Shown here: positions 22,598-32,356 of the stretch, one piece after another
How positions within the stretch are numbered: position 1 is the stretch's first letter
Layout of the letters: every line of letters begins with the position of its first letter
Notes under the pieces: model-generated
Database searches by the model: none
The model's input: the letters and a program-made list of their open reading frames with translations, nothing else
What the model was told of the DNA's origin: nothing
Translations under genes and position numbers: made by a program
Virus record (IMG/VR): IMGVR_UViG_3300037585_002615
Span: 1-47,785 of that record
DNA: 47,785 bases
Reading direction: 5' to 3' (one strand)
Origin: a virus

Positions 22598-23490
22598 TGG
22601 CAGCAACAGATTATACACAAACAGTAAGACGATCCCCTGCAATAGAAGCAGCACAAGAAAACTATATAGATTTATTAACAAAACAAGTTGGTAGAGCTCC
22701 AGGCTCTGCCGGTGTACCAACGTTATCGGCTCTTGGACCACAGATTGCAGGACAAAACGTTTTAACTCAAGCAGCACAACAACAAGCAGCCTCTCAAGCA
22801 GGCTTAGGTCAATTAAATTTTGATGCGTTTGGTGCAGTAACCGGTGTAGGTCAAGGTACAGGTGTTGCAGGATACCAACCCTTCTTAGATCAAGCAGCAG
22901 CTTATTCAGGCCCACAAGCTTTCCAATCTTTTATGTCACCTTATCAACAACAGGTAATTGATACAACACTACAAGAATTTGACACTCAAACTGCAATGGG
23001 CGTACCACAACTTGCAGCGAACGCTATTAATGCTGGAGCTTTTGGTGGCGGTAGAGAAGGTATAGCCCAAGCTCAGTATGCATCGGATGCAGCACAAAAT
23101 AGAGCTTTATTACAAGCAAGATTATTAGGTCAAGGATTTACTCAAGCAAACGCATTAGCTAATCAGGGTTTCGATCAACAAAGAAATTTAGCATCATTAC
23201 AACCATCACTCGCTGCAAGTGGTGTACAACAATTAGGTGCAGCTGGTACAGGGAACTTGGCTTACCAACAAGCTATAGTAGATGCTCAACAGCAGCAAAA
23301 TCAATTAGCATACAATGAACCTTTAAATAGAATCCAAGCTTTCGGATCAGGGATAGCTAGTCAAGCAAGCGGATCACCACTAACAACTACTAGTCAATCT
23401 ACAGGTGGTGCTGGAACAGTTGGACCATTATCACAAGCTCTATCAGCAGGATTAAATGCTTATGGTTTGGGAAGTATTTTTGGAGGATAA
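22597..23490 (+). CDS. Gln/Ala-rich internal virion protein, 297 aa
   Basis: The protein has 297 residues, about a third of them Gln and Ala. SPAIEAAQENYIDLLTKQVG, FMSPYQQQVIDTTLQEFDTQ and AQNRALLQARLLGQGFTQAN predict long helices. Similar proteins appear beside the ejection proteins of marine podoviruses. The start is in a TAATG overlap with the previous gene. An ejected or core-forming virion protein is likely, by context only. Confidence 0.65.
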   Translation: MAATDYTQTVRRSPAIEAAQENYIDLLTKQVGRAPGSAGVPTLSALGPQIAGQNVLTQAAQQQAASQAGLGQLNFDAFGAVTGVGQGTGVAGYQPFLDQAAAYSGPQAFQSFMSPYQQQVIDTTLQEFDTQTAMGVPQLAANAINAGAFGGGREGIAQAQYASDAAQNRALLQARLLGQGFTQANALANQGFDQQRNLASLQPSLAASGVQQLGAAGTGNLAYQQAIVDAQQQQNQLAYNEPLNRIQAFGSGIASQASGSPLTTTSQSTGGAGTVGPLSQALSAGLNAYGLGSIFGG

Positions 23491-23492
23491 TA

Positions 23493-24974
23493 ATGTATTT
23501 TAAAAGACCATCATTTAGAAGAGGCGGATCAACGGGTATAGGACAACTAACTCCTAGAGTAAAAGCTAATATGGGTTTTCCTAATTTTGGTGTAGGCCAA
23601 GGAGATAATACAGGTTATCAAAAGTATATGGAAAAAGTAAGAGCCGATAGAGCAAGCAATAAACCTAGTGGTCTTGCTGAATTAGTATTAGGACCAAGAT
23701 ACACAGATCCTAATTTTGTTTCCCCTTTTTTAAAACCAGACTCACCTTTCTTTTCTAATAGAACAGGTTTTGAGTTTATGGACTTAGGTGCACAAAACGA
23801 CGGTGGCACTACTTTTATGACTAATACAGGCCCAAAGGTTGTTGAAGAAGGTGAAGACATTAAAATAACATCGGACTCTGATGATTTAAAAGATACAGCA
23901 GTAACTGGTGTAATAAGACCAGGACGTGGAGTATCTTACGATGTAAAAGAAACTTCAACAGCTACAGGTACAGGTACAGGTACAGGTACAAACAAAGAAG
24001 ATATTTTAACAAGTGAACTTTCTATGAAAGATGCAATTAGTGATGAAGTAGATATTCTTAAAGACTTATTAAAAAACACTGGAATGAGCAAAGGTGAAAA
24101 AGCTTTACTACTTGCCAAAGCTGTTAAAACACCTGGAACAATTGCAGATAAATTAGAAGTAGGTGCTAATGAAGCTCTTAAATATAAAGCAGAAGAAAGA
24201 AAACAAGACAAGGCCATAATCTTAACTGCATATAAAAATTACAAAGCTACGGAGTTAGCGAACGGTAAAAAGAATGACAAACAAAAACAAGTTGAAACAT
24301 ACGTAAATTTAAAGAGACAAGCAGGAGATAAAAGACCACAAAGAGAATTAGAACTTGAGGCTATTGAAGTAGTTTACAAACCGAGAACAATAGCTCCCGC
24401 TGATGCTAACGTAGAAATAGGTGCAGCAGAGTTTAGAACAGCAGGTGGTGCAACAAGAGTAGGACAATTACAGGCAGACATTGCAAGATATTCAAAAAAT
24501 TTAAATTTAAAAGGAGCTAAAGAAAAGGTAGATCAAGCAAAAGCTGAATTAACTTTATTGGCAAAATCCTTAAGTGCGGCAGGAGCAGAAAAATTAATAG
24601 ATCTTTATAATCTTAGAGAATATTTACAAGATGGTGGCAGAGTCAAAAGAGCAATTGGTACTCCAGAAACAGGGGAGACTGATATAAGTGTAGTAGATGA
24701 AAGTATTGTTACTCCTACAGGAGAAGAAAAAATTGAAGCAACAGAAGTAACTGCTGCAGAAAATGTAGACCCTATGCAAGAAGTACCTGTTATGGATTTT
24801 TCTACATTAAGAAATAGATTACCAAAAGAAATAACAGACGACATTGTACAGCTATTAGCTAACAGCAAAGAGGCTTTACAAGATTTTTATTATTTAAATA
24901 ATCAACAAGATGTCAGTCGATTTAATACCAAGTACGGAGTTAATTTAATATTACCACCATCGGTATTGGCATAG
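23493..24974 (+). CDS. Virion-associated protein, 493 aa
   Basis: The protein has 493 residues. The N terminus is basic (RPSFRRGGSTGIGQLTPR). A Thr-Gly repeat (TGTGTGTG) near 160 comes from a six-base repeat. The middle is a charged helical region, KAVKTPGTIADKLEVGANEA, with coiled-coil stretches. DGGRVKRAIG near 382 resembles the GGRIG motifs of the gene at 20810. GGAGG precedes the start and AGGAGG follows the stop for the next gene. It belongs to the internal protein block; the function is unknown. Confidence 0.6.
   Translation: MYFKRPSFRRGGSTGIGQLTPRVKANMGFPNFGVGQGDNTGYQKYMEKVRADRASNKPSGLAELVLGPRYTDPNFVSPFLKPDSPFFSNRTGFEFMDLGAQNDGGTTFMTNTGPKVVEEGEDIKITSDSDDLKDTAVTGVIRPGRGVSYDVKETSTATGTGTGTGTNKEDILTSELSMKDAISDEVDILKDLLKNTGMSKGEKALLLAKAVKTPGTIADKLEVGANEALKYKAEERKQDKAIILTAYKNYKATELANGKKNDKQKQVETYVNLKRQAGDKRPQRELELEAIEVVYKPRTIAPADANVEIGAAEFRTAGGATRVGQLQADIARYSKNLNLKGAKEKVDQAKAELTLLAKSLSAAGAEKLIDLYNLREYLQDGGRVKRAIGTPETGETDISVVDESIVTPTGEEKIEATEVTAAENVDPMQEVPVMDFSTLRNRLPKEITDDIVQLLANSKEALQDFYYLNNQQDVSRFNTKYGVNLILPPSVLA
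23964..23990 (+). repeat. ACAGGT hexanucleotide repeat
   Basis: Four and a half copies of ACAGGT in a row encode alternating Thr-Gly. Copy-number change by slippage would keep the frame, so the linker length may vary between related phages. Confidence 0.9.
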
Positions 24975-24983
24975 GAGGATTCT

Positions 24984-27900
24984 ATGGATTGGAAAGAGCT
25001 ATCTCAAATTCCAGTGTTTTCAGAATCACAGGATGTTGCAACAGCCGCTCAAGGTGAAACAACTATTGGTGATTATGCTTTAGATATATTTAGAGCTCCT
25101 ATAGGAGGTATTAGTGATGCTCTACAAGGTTTGGTTACATTAGGTGTACTACCTTTTGATATGCTAACTGACAAAGATCTTACAGGAAAGATAGATGCTT
25201 TTTTTGATGCCGCTCCTATTTTAAATTTAGAAGCTAAAACCGGTCTTGGACAAATCGTTCAAACTATAACTCAATTTGGTGTACCTTTAGGTGTTGCATC
25301 AAAAATAGGTAGAGCAATTCCTCTTTTACAAAAAGCAGGACAAACTACAGCGCTTTCAAGTCTTCCAACCGTTGGAGCCAAAGGTGTAGAGATTGCAAGA
25401 AGAGCAGGTTACTGGGGAGCGTTAGGTGGAGCAACGGATATTGCAGTTAGTGTACCAACTAAGAACGTTGTCTTGTCAGACATGCTTGGTATAACGGAAA
25501 CACCGGATCTTGCATCAGCTACAGGTAAAGAACTAGCTGTAGAAAAAATGAAACAAAAATTAAAGTTTGGAGCTGAGGGTGCAGTTATTGGTGGAGGCGT
25601 TGCAATGTTACCTGTTGCAGGCGCAGTGGGTAAAAAACTTTTAGGACCTGTATACAATAAAGTAATTGATCCAGCAGGTAGACAAGTATTTAGACAATTA
25701 GATAGCAAAATTTTAAATCCCTTAACTCAAGTAATAGCAGGTACAGGTAAAGAAGGTACCTTTTTAACTAAAGGTGTAACTAAACTCGGTAAGAAAAAAG
25801 ATTTAGCTAAACAAACTATTTACGATAAATTAGATATACCGGATCCAGGACAATGGGCTTTTTTTAATACTAAAGGAGGTACCTTTGGTCAAGCAGTAGC
25901 GGGTAAACTAAGTAAAATAAAAGAATATTTTGGCTCTGCAGGTTTAATGTCTAAAACATTAAAAAATGAAGGAGACAAGGTAACCGGAAAATTAGAAGCT
26001 ATTACTAAAAAATTTAATCGTAAAGATGAAATGATTAATAAAAAACTTTATGACATAGTCTCTAAGTTTAAAAGAAATATTTTTGATGGCGTTCCTGACA
26101 TTAAATTATTAGGTAAGAATGTAACTAATCTTAAAAACATTAATCCTGGCTACCGAAACATTACAGACGAGCTTACTAGAGAACGAAATAAAATAACAGA
26201 TTACATTATAACTCCTGATAGAAAAGGAGCTGCTGAAAAATTAAAATTAGTTAATCCTGCAGTAAGACAAGAAGCTAAAGACATTAAACAAATGTTAAAA
26301 GAATCCAATATGTTGGTAGGAAATTTATTTGGCAACTCTCCAATTAAATCTTTTAAAACGTTAGCAGGTTTAAAAATGAATGATGCAGATAATTTCTTTA
26401 AACAAAGGTTAGCTTCTTTTAACAACAGTAAATTTGAATTTGATGTTAATGGACCCGCTGCAGCAGGAGCAAGAAAAGAATTAAAAAAAACTATTCTTTT
26501 AAATCAAAACATGCGGCCTAAAAATATTTCTTTTAAAGAGTCAAGAATTTTACAAAAAAAATTAAAAGAAGGTAAAAAACTTACAGAAAAAGAAACCGCA
26601 TTTAATAAATTATTAGACGCTGAAGTTAAAACTAGAATGCAAGGATTAAAAAGTGCAGTCATTAATGCAGGAGCTAATCCAGTTAAATACTTTAATGCAA
26701 TTGGTAGAGCGATCGGTAAAGATGTAAAAAAAGTAGACGATGTTTCTGATGAAATTAGAAATTTTCTATCTACTCCTAAAGGTCAAAAAGAAGCTATTAA
26801 TGATTTTAGTCCTGTCCTGGACACAATTATATGGAATAACAAACAAGTTTATCAAAGACAATATTTTGATCTTATAGAAGATCAATGGATGAAAAACGGT
26901 TTAGTTTTTAAAAACATTTTAACAGACGACGCGGCTTATCAAGATGTTTTAAGAAGAGGTATTGATCCAACTCGTTTAACAAAAATTACAGCTCGTACAA
27001 ATGCAGGTATAAATTCTATAGATGATTTTGCATTAGACTCTAAGTTTTTTAGAAATGAAAAATTAAGAAAACCTAAAGAAGGACAAGTTGCTAAAGCGGA
27101 TACTTATTATACATTGCCAGAAATAGCTAACGCTATCCAAGGAGTTAAAAGTAATTTTGATAATTTATTTGACGTTCCTATTTATTCTAACTTAATGAAA
27201 TTTAAAGCAGGTGGTCAAATTTCTAAAACAATTTTCTCACCAATGACTCAAGTAAGAAACGTATCTACCGCATCTTTCTTTCCACTAGCGAGTGGTTTGA
27301 TAGGTAGTCGTAGTTCAGTATCGCAAGCATTTAGAGATATATTTGAAGACATATTTCAAAGTGGAAAATTTGATCCTAAAATGTTTGATGAATGGATGGA
27401 CTCTAGTGTAACTAGAGGAATTATTGATCAAAGTATTCAAGTTAATGAGATGAAACGTTTAGCAGAAAGAGGAGTGAAAGGTCTTTTAAATGTAGATGAC
27501 TTTATGAAAAATCCAACAGTTAAAAAATTTGTTGATGTCTATCAAGGTGGAGATAACATTTGGAAAGTTTACTCTGATAGATTCTATCAATCAGCATTGA
27601 AACAAGCGTTTGGTGATCCAAAAGCCACACCTGCTAAAGTATTAGATCAAGTCAGAGAATGGTATAAAACTGTAGCCAAAGAAGATTTTATAGAGATTAG
27701 TTCTATTTCTGGAAAACAAAAAACGGCTCAAGAAGCTATAGAAGAAGTGTCTGCTTATTTAGTGACTAATACTATTCCAACTTATAGTAAAGTTCCTAAA
27801 GCAATACAAACTTTAAGAGATTTACCTTTAGGAAACTTTATAGCTTTCCCAGCAGAGATATTAAGAACGGGTGGCAATCTAATTACTTTAGGTGCAAGAG

Positions 27901-29273
27901 AATTAACTAGCACTAATCCTTACATTAGACAAATGGGAGCTCGTAGATTGATTGGAGCAAGCGCAACATTTGGTGGTATAGGCACAGTCATTGGTGGAAC
28001 AGCTCAAGCCATTACAGGAGTAACAGATGAAATGATGCAAAAAGCAAGAAGTTTTGTTCCTCAATATGAAAAGAATGCAACTTTAATTCCATTAAGTTCT
28101 CCCGATGCTGATGGTGTATTTAAATATTTTAATTTCTCTTACTCTAATCCTTATGATTTTTTAGTCAGACCTATTAATGCTGTTGTTAATGCTTATGGTA
28201 GACGTGAATTAAATCAAGACAACGCAGGGACATTTGTTTTAAATGCGCTTATTGGAGATAGACAGAATCCAGGTGCTTTAAGAGAATTTTTTGCTCCATT
28301 TATTGCTGAGTCTATTGGTACAGAAAGATTTACTGATGTTTCTCCTATACTTGGAAGAGGAGGTGAAACTGCAAGTGGTAAAAAAATATACAGAGAAACA
28401 GATTCAGATGGAGAAATATGGGCTAGAAGTTTAGAGCATATTATAGGTGGGTTAACTCCAGGAGCTTTTAGTTCTGCACAAAAAATATGGCAAGGAGCTA
28501 GTGGACAATTTACAGATTATGGTACCGGAAGAGACACTAGAGATGAAATAGTAGCATTGATGTCTGGTTTAAGAGTACAAGAAATTAAACCTAAACAAAG
28601 TATGCCTTTTGTTATTTCTTCTTACAGAAAAGATGAAGGAAACATTTCGCAAAAATTTAGTAGTTTAGCTTACTCAACAAATGTTTCACCTGAAAGAAAA
28701 GTAGCTGCTTACCAAGAGTGGATGAAAAATTCTTTTATATCTCAAAGAAATTTAAAAAATACGATAAATGATGCTTTGGATTTAGGAGTATCTACTAATG
28801 AAATAAGACAAATATTAACGGATCGTTTAGGAAATAAAAATAGAGTCGAAGCTCTTTTAAGAGGAAGATTTGTAGCTCCTACTCCTAGTCAATCTAGATT
28901 AGAATCTTCTATTAAAAGATTACAACAAGAAAATTTAAATGCATCTTTAAGCTATGAAATTGCTATGGATCTTGTAAATGATACATGGCAATCGTTAAGA
29001 AGAGACAATAATGGGTTTGATTTAGATCTTGGATTAGAAGCTTTTATTGAAAGCATGAACCTATCTGTAAGTCCAGACTTGTTTTCACTACGAGAATTAC
29101 CAGCTAAAGCTTCAAGTTTAGGTGTTCAAGAAACAGCGGATACTTCTGCAGTTTTACCAGTTGATCAAAACAAAAATACTGCTATAAATAATCAAGTAGT
29201 CTCAGCTTCTGTTCCTAATAGAACAACACCGGGACTATTTGAAAAATACTTTTCACGGGGGATATTTAGTTAA
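24984..29273 (+). CDS. Very large internal virion (ejection-type) protein, 1429 aa
   Basis: The protein has 1429 residues, the largest in the window. The first 150 contain hydrophobic helices (DALQGLVTLGVLPFDMLTD, QTITQFGVPLGVASKIGRA). A central region is Lys-rich and helical. Residues about 900-1100 carry further hydrophobic segments (GASATFGGIGTVIGGTAQAI). The C-terminal part has SRLESSIKRLQQENLNASLS. Size, helices and position after smaller internal proteins match the T7 gp16 class ejected into the host at infection. I see no transglycosylase motif. AGGAGG lies six bases before the ATG. Confidence 0.72.
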   Translation: MDWKELSQIPVFSESQDVATAAQGETTIGDYALDIFRAPIGGISDALQGLVTLGVLPFDMLTDKDLTGKIDAFFDAAPILNLEAKTGLGQIVQTITQFGVPLGVASKIGRAIPLLQKAGQTTALSSLPTVGAKGVEIARRAGYWGALGGATDIAVSVPTKNVVLSDMLGITETPDLASATGKELAVEKMKQKLKFGAEGAVIGGGVAMLPVAGAVGKKLLGPVYNKVIDPAGRQVFRQLDSKILNPLTQVIAGTGKEGTFLTKGVTKLGKKKDLAKQTIYDKLDIPDPGQWAFFNTKGGTFGQAVAGKLSKIKEYFGSAGLMSKTLKNEGDKVTGKLEAITKKFNRKDEMINKKLYDIVSKFKRNIFDGVPDIKLLGKNVTNLKNINPGYRNITDELTRERNKITDYIITPDRKGAAEKLKLVNPAVRQEAKDIKQMLKESNMLVGNLFGNSPIKSFKTLAGLKMNDADNFFKQRLASFNNSKFEFDVNGPAAAGARKELKKTILLNQNMRPKNISFKESRILQKKLKEGKKLTEKETAFNKLLDAEVKTRMQGLKSAVINAGANPVKYFNAIGRAIGKDVKKVDDVSDEIRNFLSTPKGQKEAINDFSPVLDTIIWNNKQVYQRQYFDLIEDQWMKNGLVFKNILTDDAAYQDVLRRGIDPTRLTKITARTNAGINSIDDFALDSKFFRNEKLRKPKEGQVAKADTYYTLPEIANAIQGVKSNFDNLFDVPIYSNLMKFKAGGQISKTIFSPMTQVRNVSTASFFPLASGLIGSRSSVSQAFRDIFEDIFQSGKFDPKMFDEWMDSSVTRGIIDQSIQVNEMKRLAERGVKGLLNVDDFMKNPTVKKFVDVYQGGDNIWKVYSDRFYQSALKQAFGDPKATPAKVLDQVREWYKTVAKEDFIEISSISGKQKTAQEAIEEVSAYLVTNTIPTYSKVPKAIQTLRDLPLGNFIAFPAEILRTGGNLITLGARELTSTNPYIRQMGARRLIGASATFGGIGTVIGGTAQAITGVTDEMMQKARSFVPQYEKNATLIPLSSPDADGVFKYFNFSYSNPYDFLVRPINAVVNAYGRRELNQDNAGTFVLNALIGDRQNPGALREFFAPFIAESIGTERFTDVSPILGRGGETASGKKIYRETDSDGEIWARSLEHIIGGLTPGAFSSAQKIWQGASGQFTDYGTGRDTRDEIVALMSGLRVQEIKPKQSMPFVISSYRKDEGNISQKFSSLAYSTNVSPERKVAAYQEWMKNSFISQRNLKNTINDALDLGVSTNEIRQILTDRLGNKNRVEALLRGRFVAPTPSQSRLESSIKRLQQENLNASLSYEIAMDLVNDTWQSLRRDNNGFDLDLGLEAFIESMNLSVSPDLFSLRELPAKASSLGVQETADTSAVLPVDQNKNTAINNQVVSASVPNRTTPGLFEKYFSRGIFS

Positions 29274-29275
29274 TT

Positions 29276-30076
29276 ATGGCAATAGATAAAAAAATAAAAT
29301 ACGAAATGCAAGGTGGTATTAGAAACTATCTTGGCAAACAAAAAACAGTAAGTGATGTTCCTCTTAAATGGAAATCTGGTCCAGGTCATCCCGAAACAGA
29401 ATTAGCATATATTACAAAAGCAGAAAAAAAATTATTAATTAAAAAAGATTTACACAAATCATTAAAAAATGGACCAAACAAAGGTCCTGGTGGAATAATG
29501 AGTTTAAACAATGATGGAATTGGAGATTTAGGAGGACCGGGTAATGTTGGTCCTGGTGGTGGTTATGGAGACACAGGAGATTTGGGTTCAGAGACAGCTA
29601 ATGATGCAAATTTAACTGCTGGAAATCAAAGTGTTGGTTATGGTGGAGACGATGGAGATCCAAGAACTGGTGGTGGAGTTACTACAGAAAGTCCTTTTCA
29701 ACAGGCTCTAAATTTTTATAATAAACTTCCAACACCTTTTAATATAGCAAAAAAAGTTTTAACTAAGATAGGTCCAATTAAGAACAAAGATTTCTATAAT
29801 GAAAAAGTTGTACCTGCAGGTAAAACAAATTTAAGTTATGATGACTACATGAGTGCTAGAATGGCGGGCACTATTGACGCTTACGGTAATCCTACAGGTA
29901 GTGGACAGGGAGGAAATAATAATAAATCTGTTTTAAATAGTGGTATAGCTGGTATTCAAGATATTAATACAATAGGTGAAGAAGTAATAGATCCTACAAA
30001 CACAGCTTCCACTCAAGATATGTATTTTAATTTTGGAACTTTTAGTAACCCTATTTACAAAAAAGATTTAGTATAA
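29276..30076 (+). CDS. Gly-rich hypothetical virion-block protein, 266 aa
   Basis: The protein has 266 residues. The start (KKIKYEMQGGIRNYLGKQK) is basic, with PLKWKSGPGHPETELAYITK. A long Gly/Asp/Asn-rich linker spans about 65-140 (GPGNVGPGGGYGDTGDLG). AFNIAKKVLTKIG-like and YDDYMSARMAGTIDAYGNPT segments follow. I recall the GPGHPETELAYIT segment from other marine phage genomes without a function. It lies two bases after the giant protein gene and is probably a virion component. Confidence 0.6.
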   Translation: MAIDKKIKYEMQGGIRNYLGKQKTVSDVPLKWKSGPGHPETELAYITKAEKKLLIKKDLHKSLKNGPNKGPGGIMSLNNDGIGDLGGPGNVGPGGGYGDTGDLGSETANDANLTAGNQSVGYGGDDGDPRTGGGVTTESPFQQALNFYNKLPTPFNIAKKVLTKIGPIKNKDFYNEKVVPAGKTNLSYDDYMSARMAGTIDAYGNPTGSGQGGNNNKSVLNSGIAGIQDINTIGEEVIDPTNTASTQDMYFNFGTFSNPIYKKDLV

Positions 30077-30255
30077 TGGCTAAAAAATCTGCATTAGAGA
30101 AAATAGAATCTCATGAAAAACTTTGCAGAATTATGCAAAAGCAAACATTTGAGCAGATAAAAGAAATGCAAGAAAGAATTAAAAGATTAGAGTATTGGAT
30201 CGTTGGTGGTATGGGTGCAGTGCTTATAACTTTACTTATGGATATGTTAAACTAA
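30076..30255 (+). CDS. Holin/XhlA-like small membrane protein, 59 aa
   Basis: The start overlaps the previous stop (TAATG). The protein has 59 residues: a charged helix up to 39 (EQIKEMQERIKRLEYW) then one membrane segment, WIVGGMGAVLITLLMDML. This is the layout of the XhlA family, which works with holins in lysis, but single-span tail proteins can look the same. The lysis peptidase is 10 kb away. The last four bases overlap the end of the minus-strand gene. Confidence 0.55.
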   Translation: MAKKSALEKIESHEKLCRIMQKQTFEQIKEMQERIKRLEYWIVGGMGAVLITLLMDMLN

Positions 30256-30455
30256 CAAATACATCCAACAAAATTACCACTACCATCATTCATAATGTGT
30301 AAGTTTAAAGTATTGGCATAGCCTGATAATTTTTCTCTTAGTATATTACAAAGATCTATGCAGCTAACCTCACTAGTTAATACTATTCCATTTAATATTT
30401 CTTTCGTAACAGGTATTAGTTGATATAGGCCATCATTTAATATTATTAAATCCAT
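30252..30455 (-). CDS. Hypothetical small protein downstream of the helicase
   Basis: The protein has 67 residues (LIILNDGLYQLIPVTKEILN, CNILREKLSGYANTLNLHIM) with three Cys. It overlaps the helicase gene by ten bases on the same strand, as coupled genes do, and the plus-strand gene by four bases at its end. No family is recognised. Confidence 0.5.
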   Translation of the reverse strand: MDLIILNDGLYQLIPVTKEILNGIVLTSEVSCIDLCNILREKLSGYANTLNLHIMNDGSGNFVGCIC

Positions 30456-31876
30456 TCTTTTAACTCTTCTCCCATAACTTCACTCGCTATATTAATTTTT
30501 TTACGTAAAGCTTTTACAATACGTTCGTCTACAGTTTTCTCACATATAATATCTATGTAAGTCATCTTTCTTTTTTGACCGATACGATTTATTCTAGCCT
30601 CAGATTGAGTACGTTTCTCAAGATCATAACCGTTAGAATAATAAATCATAACATTAGCTTCAGTAAGTGTAATACCATAACCACCGGTTTGAGGTGTACC
30701 TACTAAGAATCTAATTTTAGATTCTGGGTCCTGTATTTCTTTAATAGCTTTAGCTCTGTCTTCAGTAGACGTTGATCCATAATAAGTCATCACGGAACCC
30801 GGATATACTTTCTCAATTGCACTGACAATTGATTGTATATCGTGTCTCCAATGAGCCCAGATAATAGCTTTACCTTCTACCTCTTCTAGGATGTTCATCA
30901 AAGCAGGAATTCTTTCATTCTTAATTATTTTTAAAGTGTCATCATCTGCTTTAAAGTGACCACAAGTAATTTGTTGAAGTCTCATTAGCTGCACTAAGGC
31001 AGTTGAAGTAGTCATCAGCTTACCATCCATTTGAGCAAGCGCTACTTGTTTCATTTGATCGTAAAGTTTTTGTTGTTCTTTACTTAATTGAATAATTCTT
31101 TTTTGATAAGTATAATCAGGAAGATCTAAACAATCTTCTTTTAGTACACGATCTGAAAACGTAGTTATTTTTTCTGATAATTCAGCTAAATTTTTATAAC
31201 CAACTACTATCTGTGCATTATGTGTTGGTAGTCTCATAGTGCTCATGATTGCGTATCTTGTTCTAAATGCAAGATAAGAAGTAAAGTCTAATAACCCTTC
31301 ATCTAAAAATTCACACTGTTTATATAAATCTAATGGAGACTTTGTAATAGGAGATCCAGTCAAGATTCTTCTATACTTTGCATGTTTACCTAGTGAACAA
31401 ATATTTCTAGATCTTTTAGCGTCAGGATTTTTTATAGTTGTAGACTCATCAATAGCCATTAAAGTTCTATGACATCTTAAAAACTTAGCTGCAAACTCTA
31501 CACCTTTTTCTGTACTAAAAGCATCTACATTCATAATTAATATATGCAAATCTTCACCTGTTTCAAATAGAGTATCTAATTTTAATTGTTGTCCTTTATT
31601 TATATTGGCTTGCCACAACACCATTTTTTTATCTATGTGGTCCACCATATGTGTAGGTATCTCTGAGTCGAACCAGTTTTTATAAACACCTTTAGGTGCA
31701 ATTAAAAGTAGTCCATTAATTTTACCTTTGTCATAAAGCATAGATACATTATCTATTAAAACTTTAGATTTACCAGTACCCATCTCCATGAAGTACGCAA
31801 AGTTTTCTTTATTCCACGATTTTTTTAACGCAGATAATTGATGATCATACGGCTTAGTTTTAAATTTATAGTTCAT
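30446..31876 (-). CDS. SNF2-family DNA helicase/translocase
   Basis: The protein has 476 residues from the ATG at 31876. That start is chosen because the helicase fold starts there (KTKPYDHQLSALKKSW) and AGAAG precedes it; a frame 29 codons longer exists. MEMGTGKSKVL (30-40) is the P-loop, MAIDEST (140-146) is the DExx box, RRILTGSP (169-176) is motif III and SEARINRIGQ is motif VI. SNF2 proteins in phages assist replication or recombination. It is the only replication gene on the minus strand, facing away from the replication block. Confidence 0.9.
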   Translation of the reverse strand: MNYKFKTKPYDHQLSALKKSWNKENFAYFMEMGTGKSKVLIDNVSMLYDKGKINGLLLIAPKGVYKNWFDSEIPTHMVDHIDKKMVLWQANINKGQQLKLDTLFETGEDLHILIMNVDAFSTEKGVEFAAKFLRCHRTLMAIDESTTIKNPDAKRSRNICSLGKHAKYRRILTGSPITKSPLDLYKQCEFLDEGLLDFTSYLAFRTRYAIMSTMRLPTHNAQIVVGYKNLAELSEKITTFSDRVLKEDCLDLPDYTYQKRIIQLSKEQQKLYDQMKQVALAQMDGKLMTTSTALVQLMRLQQITCGHFKADDDTLKIIKNERIPALMNILEEVEGKAIIWAHWRHDIQSIVSAIEKVYPGSVMTYYGSTSTEDRAKAIKEIQDPESKIRFLVGTPQTGGYGITLTEANVMIYYSNGYDLEKRTQSEARINRIGQKRKMTYIDIICEKTVDERIVKALRKKINIASEVMGEELKEWI

Positions 31877-31893
31877 AATAATTCTTCTTTCTG

Positions 31894-31920
31894 TTGACAG
31901 AGATAACATAACCTTATAAT
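31894..31920 (+). promoter_or_regulatory. Strong promoter for the replication block
   Basis: A perfect TTGACA (31894-31899) and a perfect TATAAT (31915-31920) are 15 bases apart, which is short. The predicted start is near 31927, and AGGAAAG precedes the ATG at 31940. On the opposite strand another TTGACA (31924-31929) points toward the helicase gene, so this gap seems to drive both directions. Confidence 0.6.
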
Positions 31921-31939
31921 AGATGTCAATAGGAAAGTT

Positions 31940-32290
31940 ATGAACACAGTTTATATAATACAAGAATTACCAGGAACCAAAATAGGAACACCTAAATTTA
32001 ATATTATGGGAGCTCAAAAGTTTGGCACATTAAAAACTTTATTACCAGAACATTCACAAATTATATTATCTCCAGGGCCCTTAATTTTTAAATTAAGAAA
32101 ACTATTAGATAAATATACTCCAGATGATTATTTACTACTTACAGGTGACCCTGCAATCATAGGTGTAGCCTGTTCAATTGTGGCAGATAAAACTGGAGGA
32201 AAATTTAATTTACTTAAATGGGATAGACAAGAGAAGACTTATTATCCTATAGAAATAAATTTATATGAACAAGGAAAGATTGAAGAATAA
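31940..32290 (+). CDS. Conserved marine-phage hypothetical protein, 116 aa
   Basis: The protein has 116 residues. MNTVYIIQELPGTKIGTPKF opens it, YLLLTGDPAIIGVACSIVAD is the conserved centre, and FNLLKWDRQEKTYYPIEINL follows. I recall this pattern from many cyano- and pelagiphage genomes, near replication genes and always without a function. It is the first gene after the strongest promoter in the window, so it is likely expressed early. Confidence 0.7.
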   Translation: MNTVYIIQELPGTKIGTPKFNIMGAQKFGTLKTLLPEHSQIILSPGPLIFKLRKLLDKYTPDDYLLLTGDPAIIGVACSIVADKTGGKFNLLKWDRQEKTYYPIEINLYEQGKIEE

Positions 32291-32292
32291 AC

Positions 32293-32320
32293 TTGACATA
32301 GGATATTATGACATTATATT
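32293..32320 (+). promoter_or_regulatory. Promoter with TAGGATAT motif between its boxes
   Basis: TTGACA (32293-32298) and TATATT (32315-32320) are 16 bases apart. TAGGATAT (32299-32306) fills the first half of the spacer. The same eight bases occur at two other promoters (41687 and 45276), so this may be an operator site. Confidence 0.6.
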
Positions 32321-32356
32321 AACAGAATCATTAACTACTACGAAAGGTAAAAAGAC

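Noticed and set aside
22553-22915. Long minus-strand frame opposite the Gln/Ala-rich virion gene
   Set aside because: It is the antisense shadow of a repetitive coding sequence. The Leu-rich translation results from Gln/Ala codons on the other strand.
30076-30255. Calling the 59-aa membrane protein a proven holin
   Set aside because: A helix plus one span fits XhlA-like proteins, but it is far from the lysis peptidase and the same shape occurs in tail-associated proteins.
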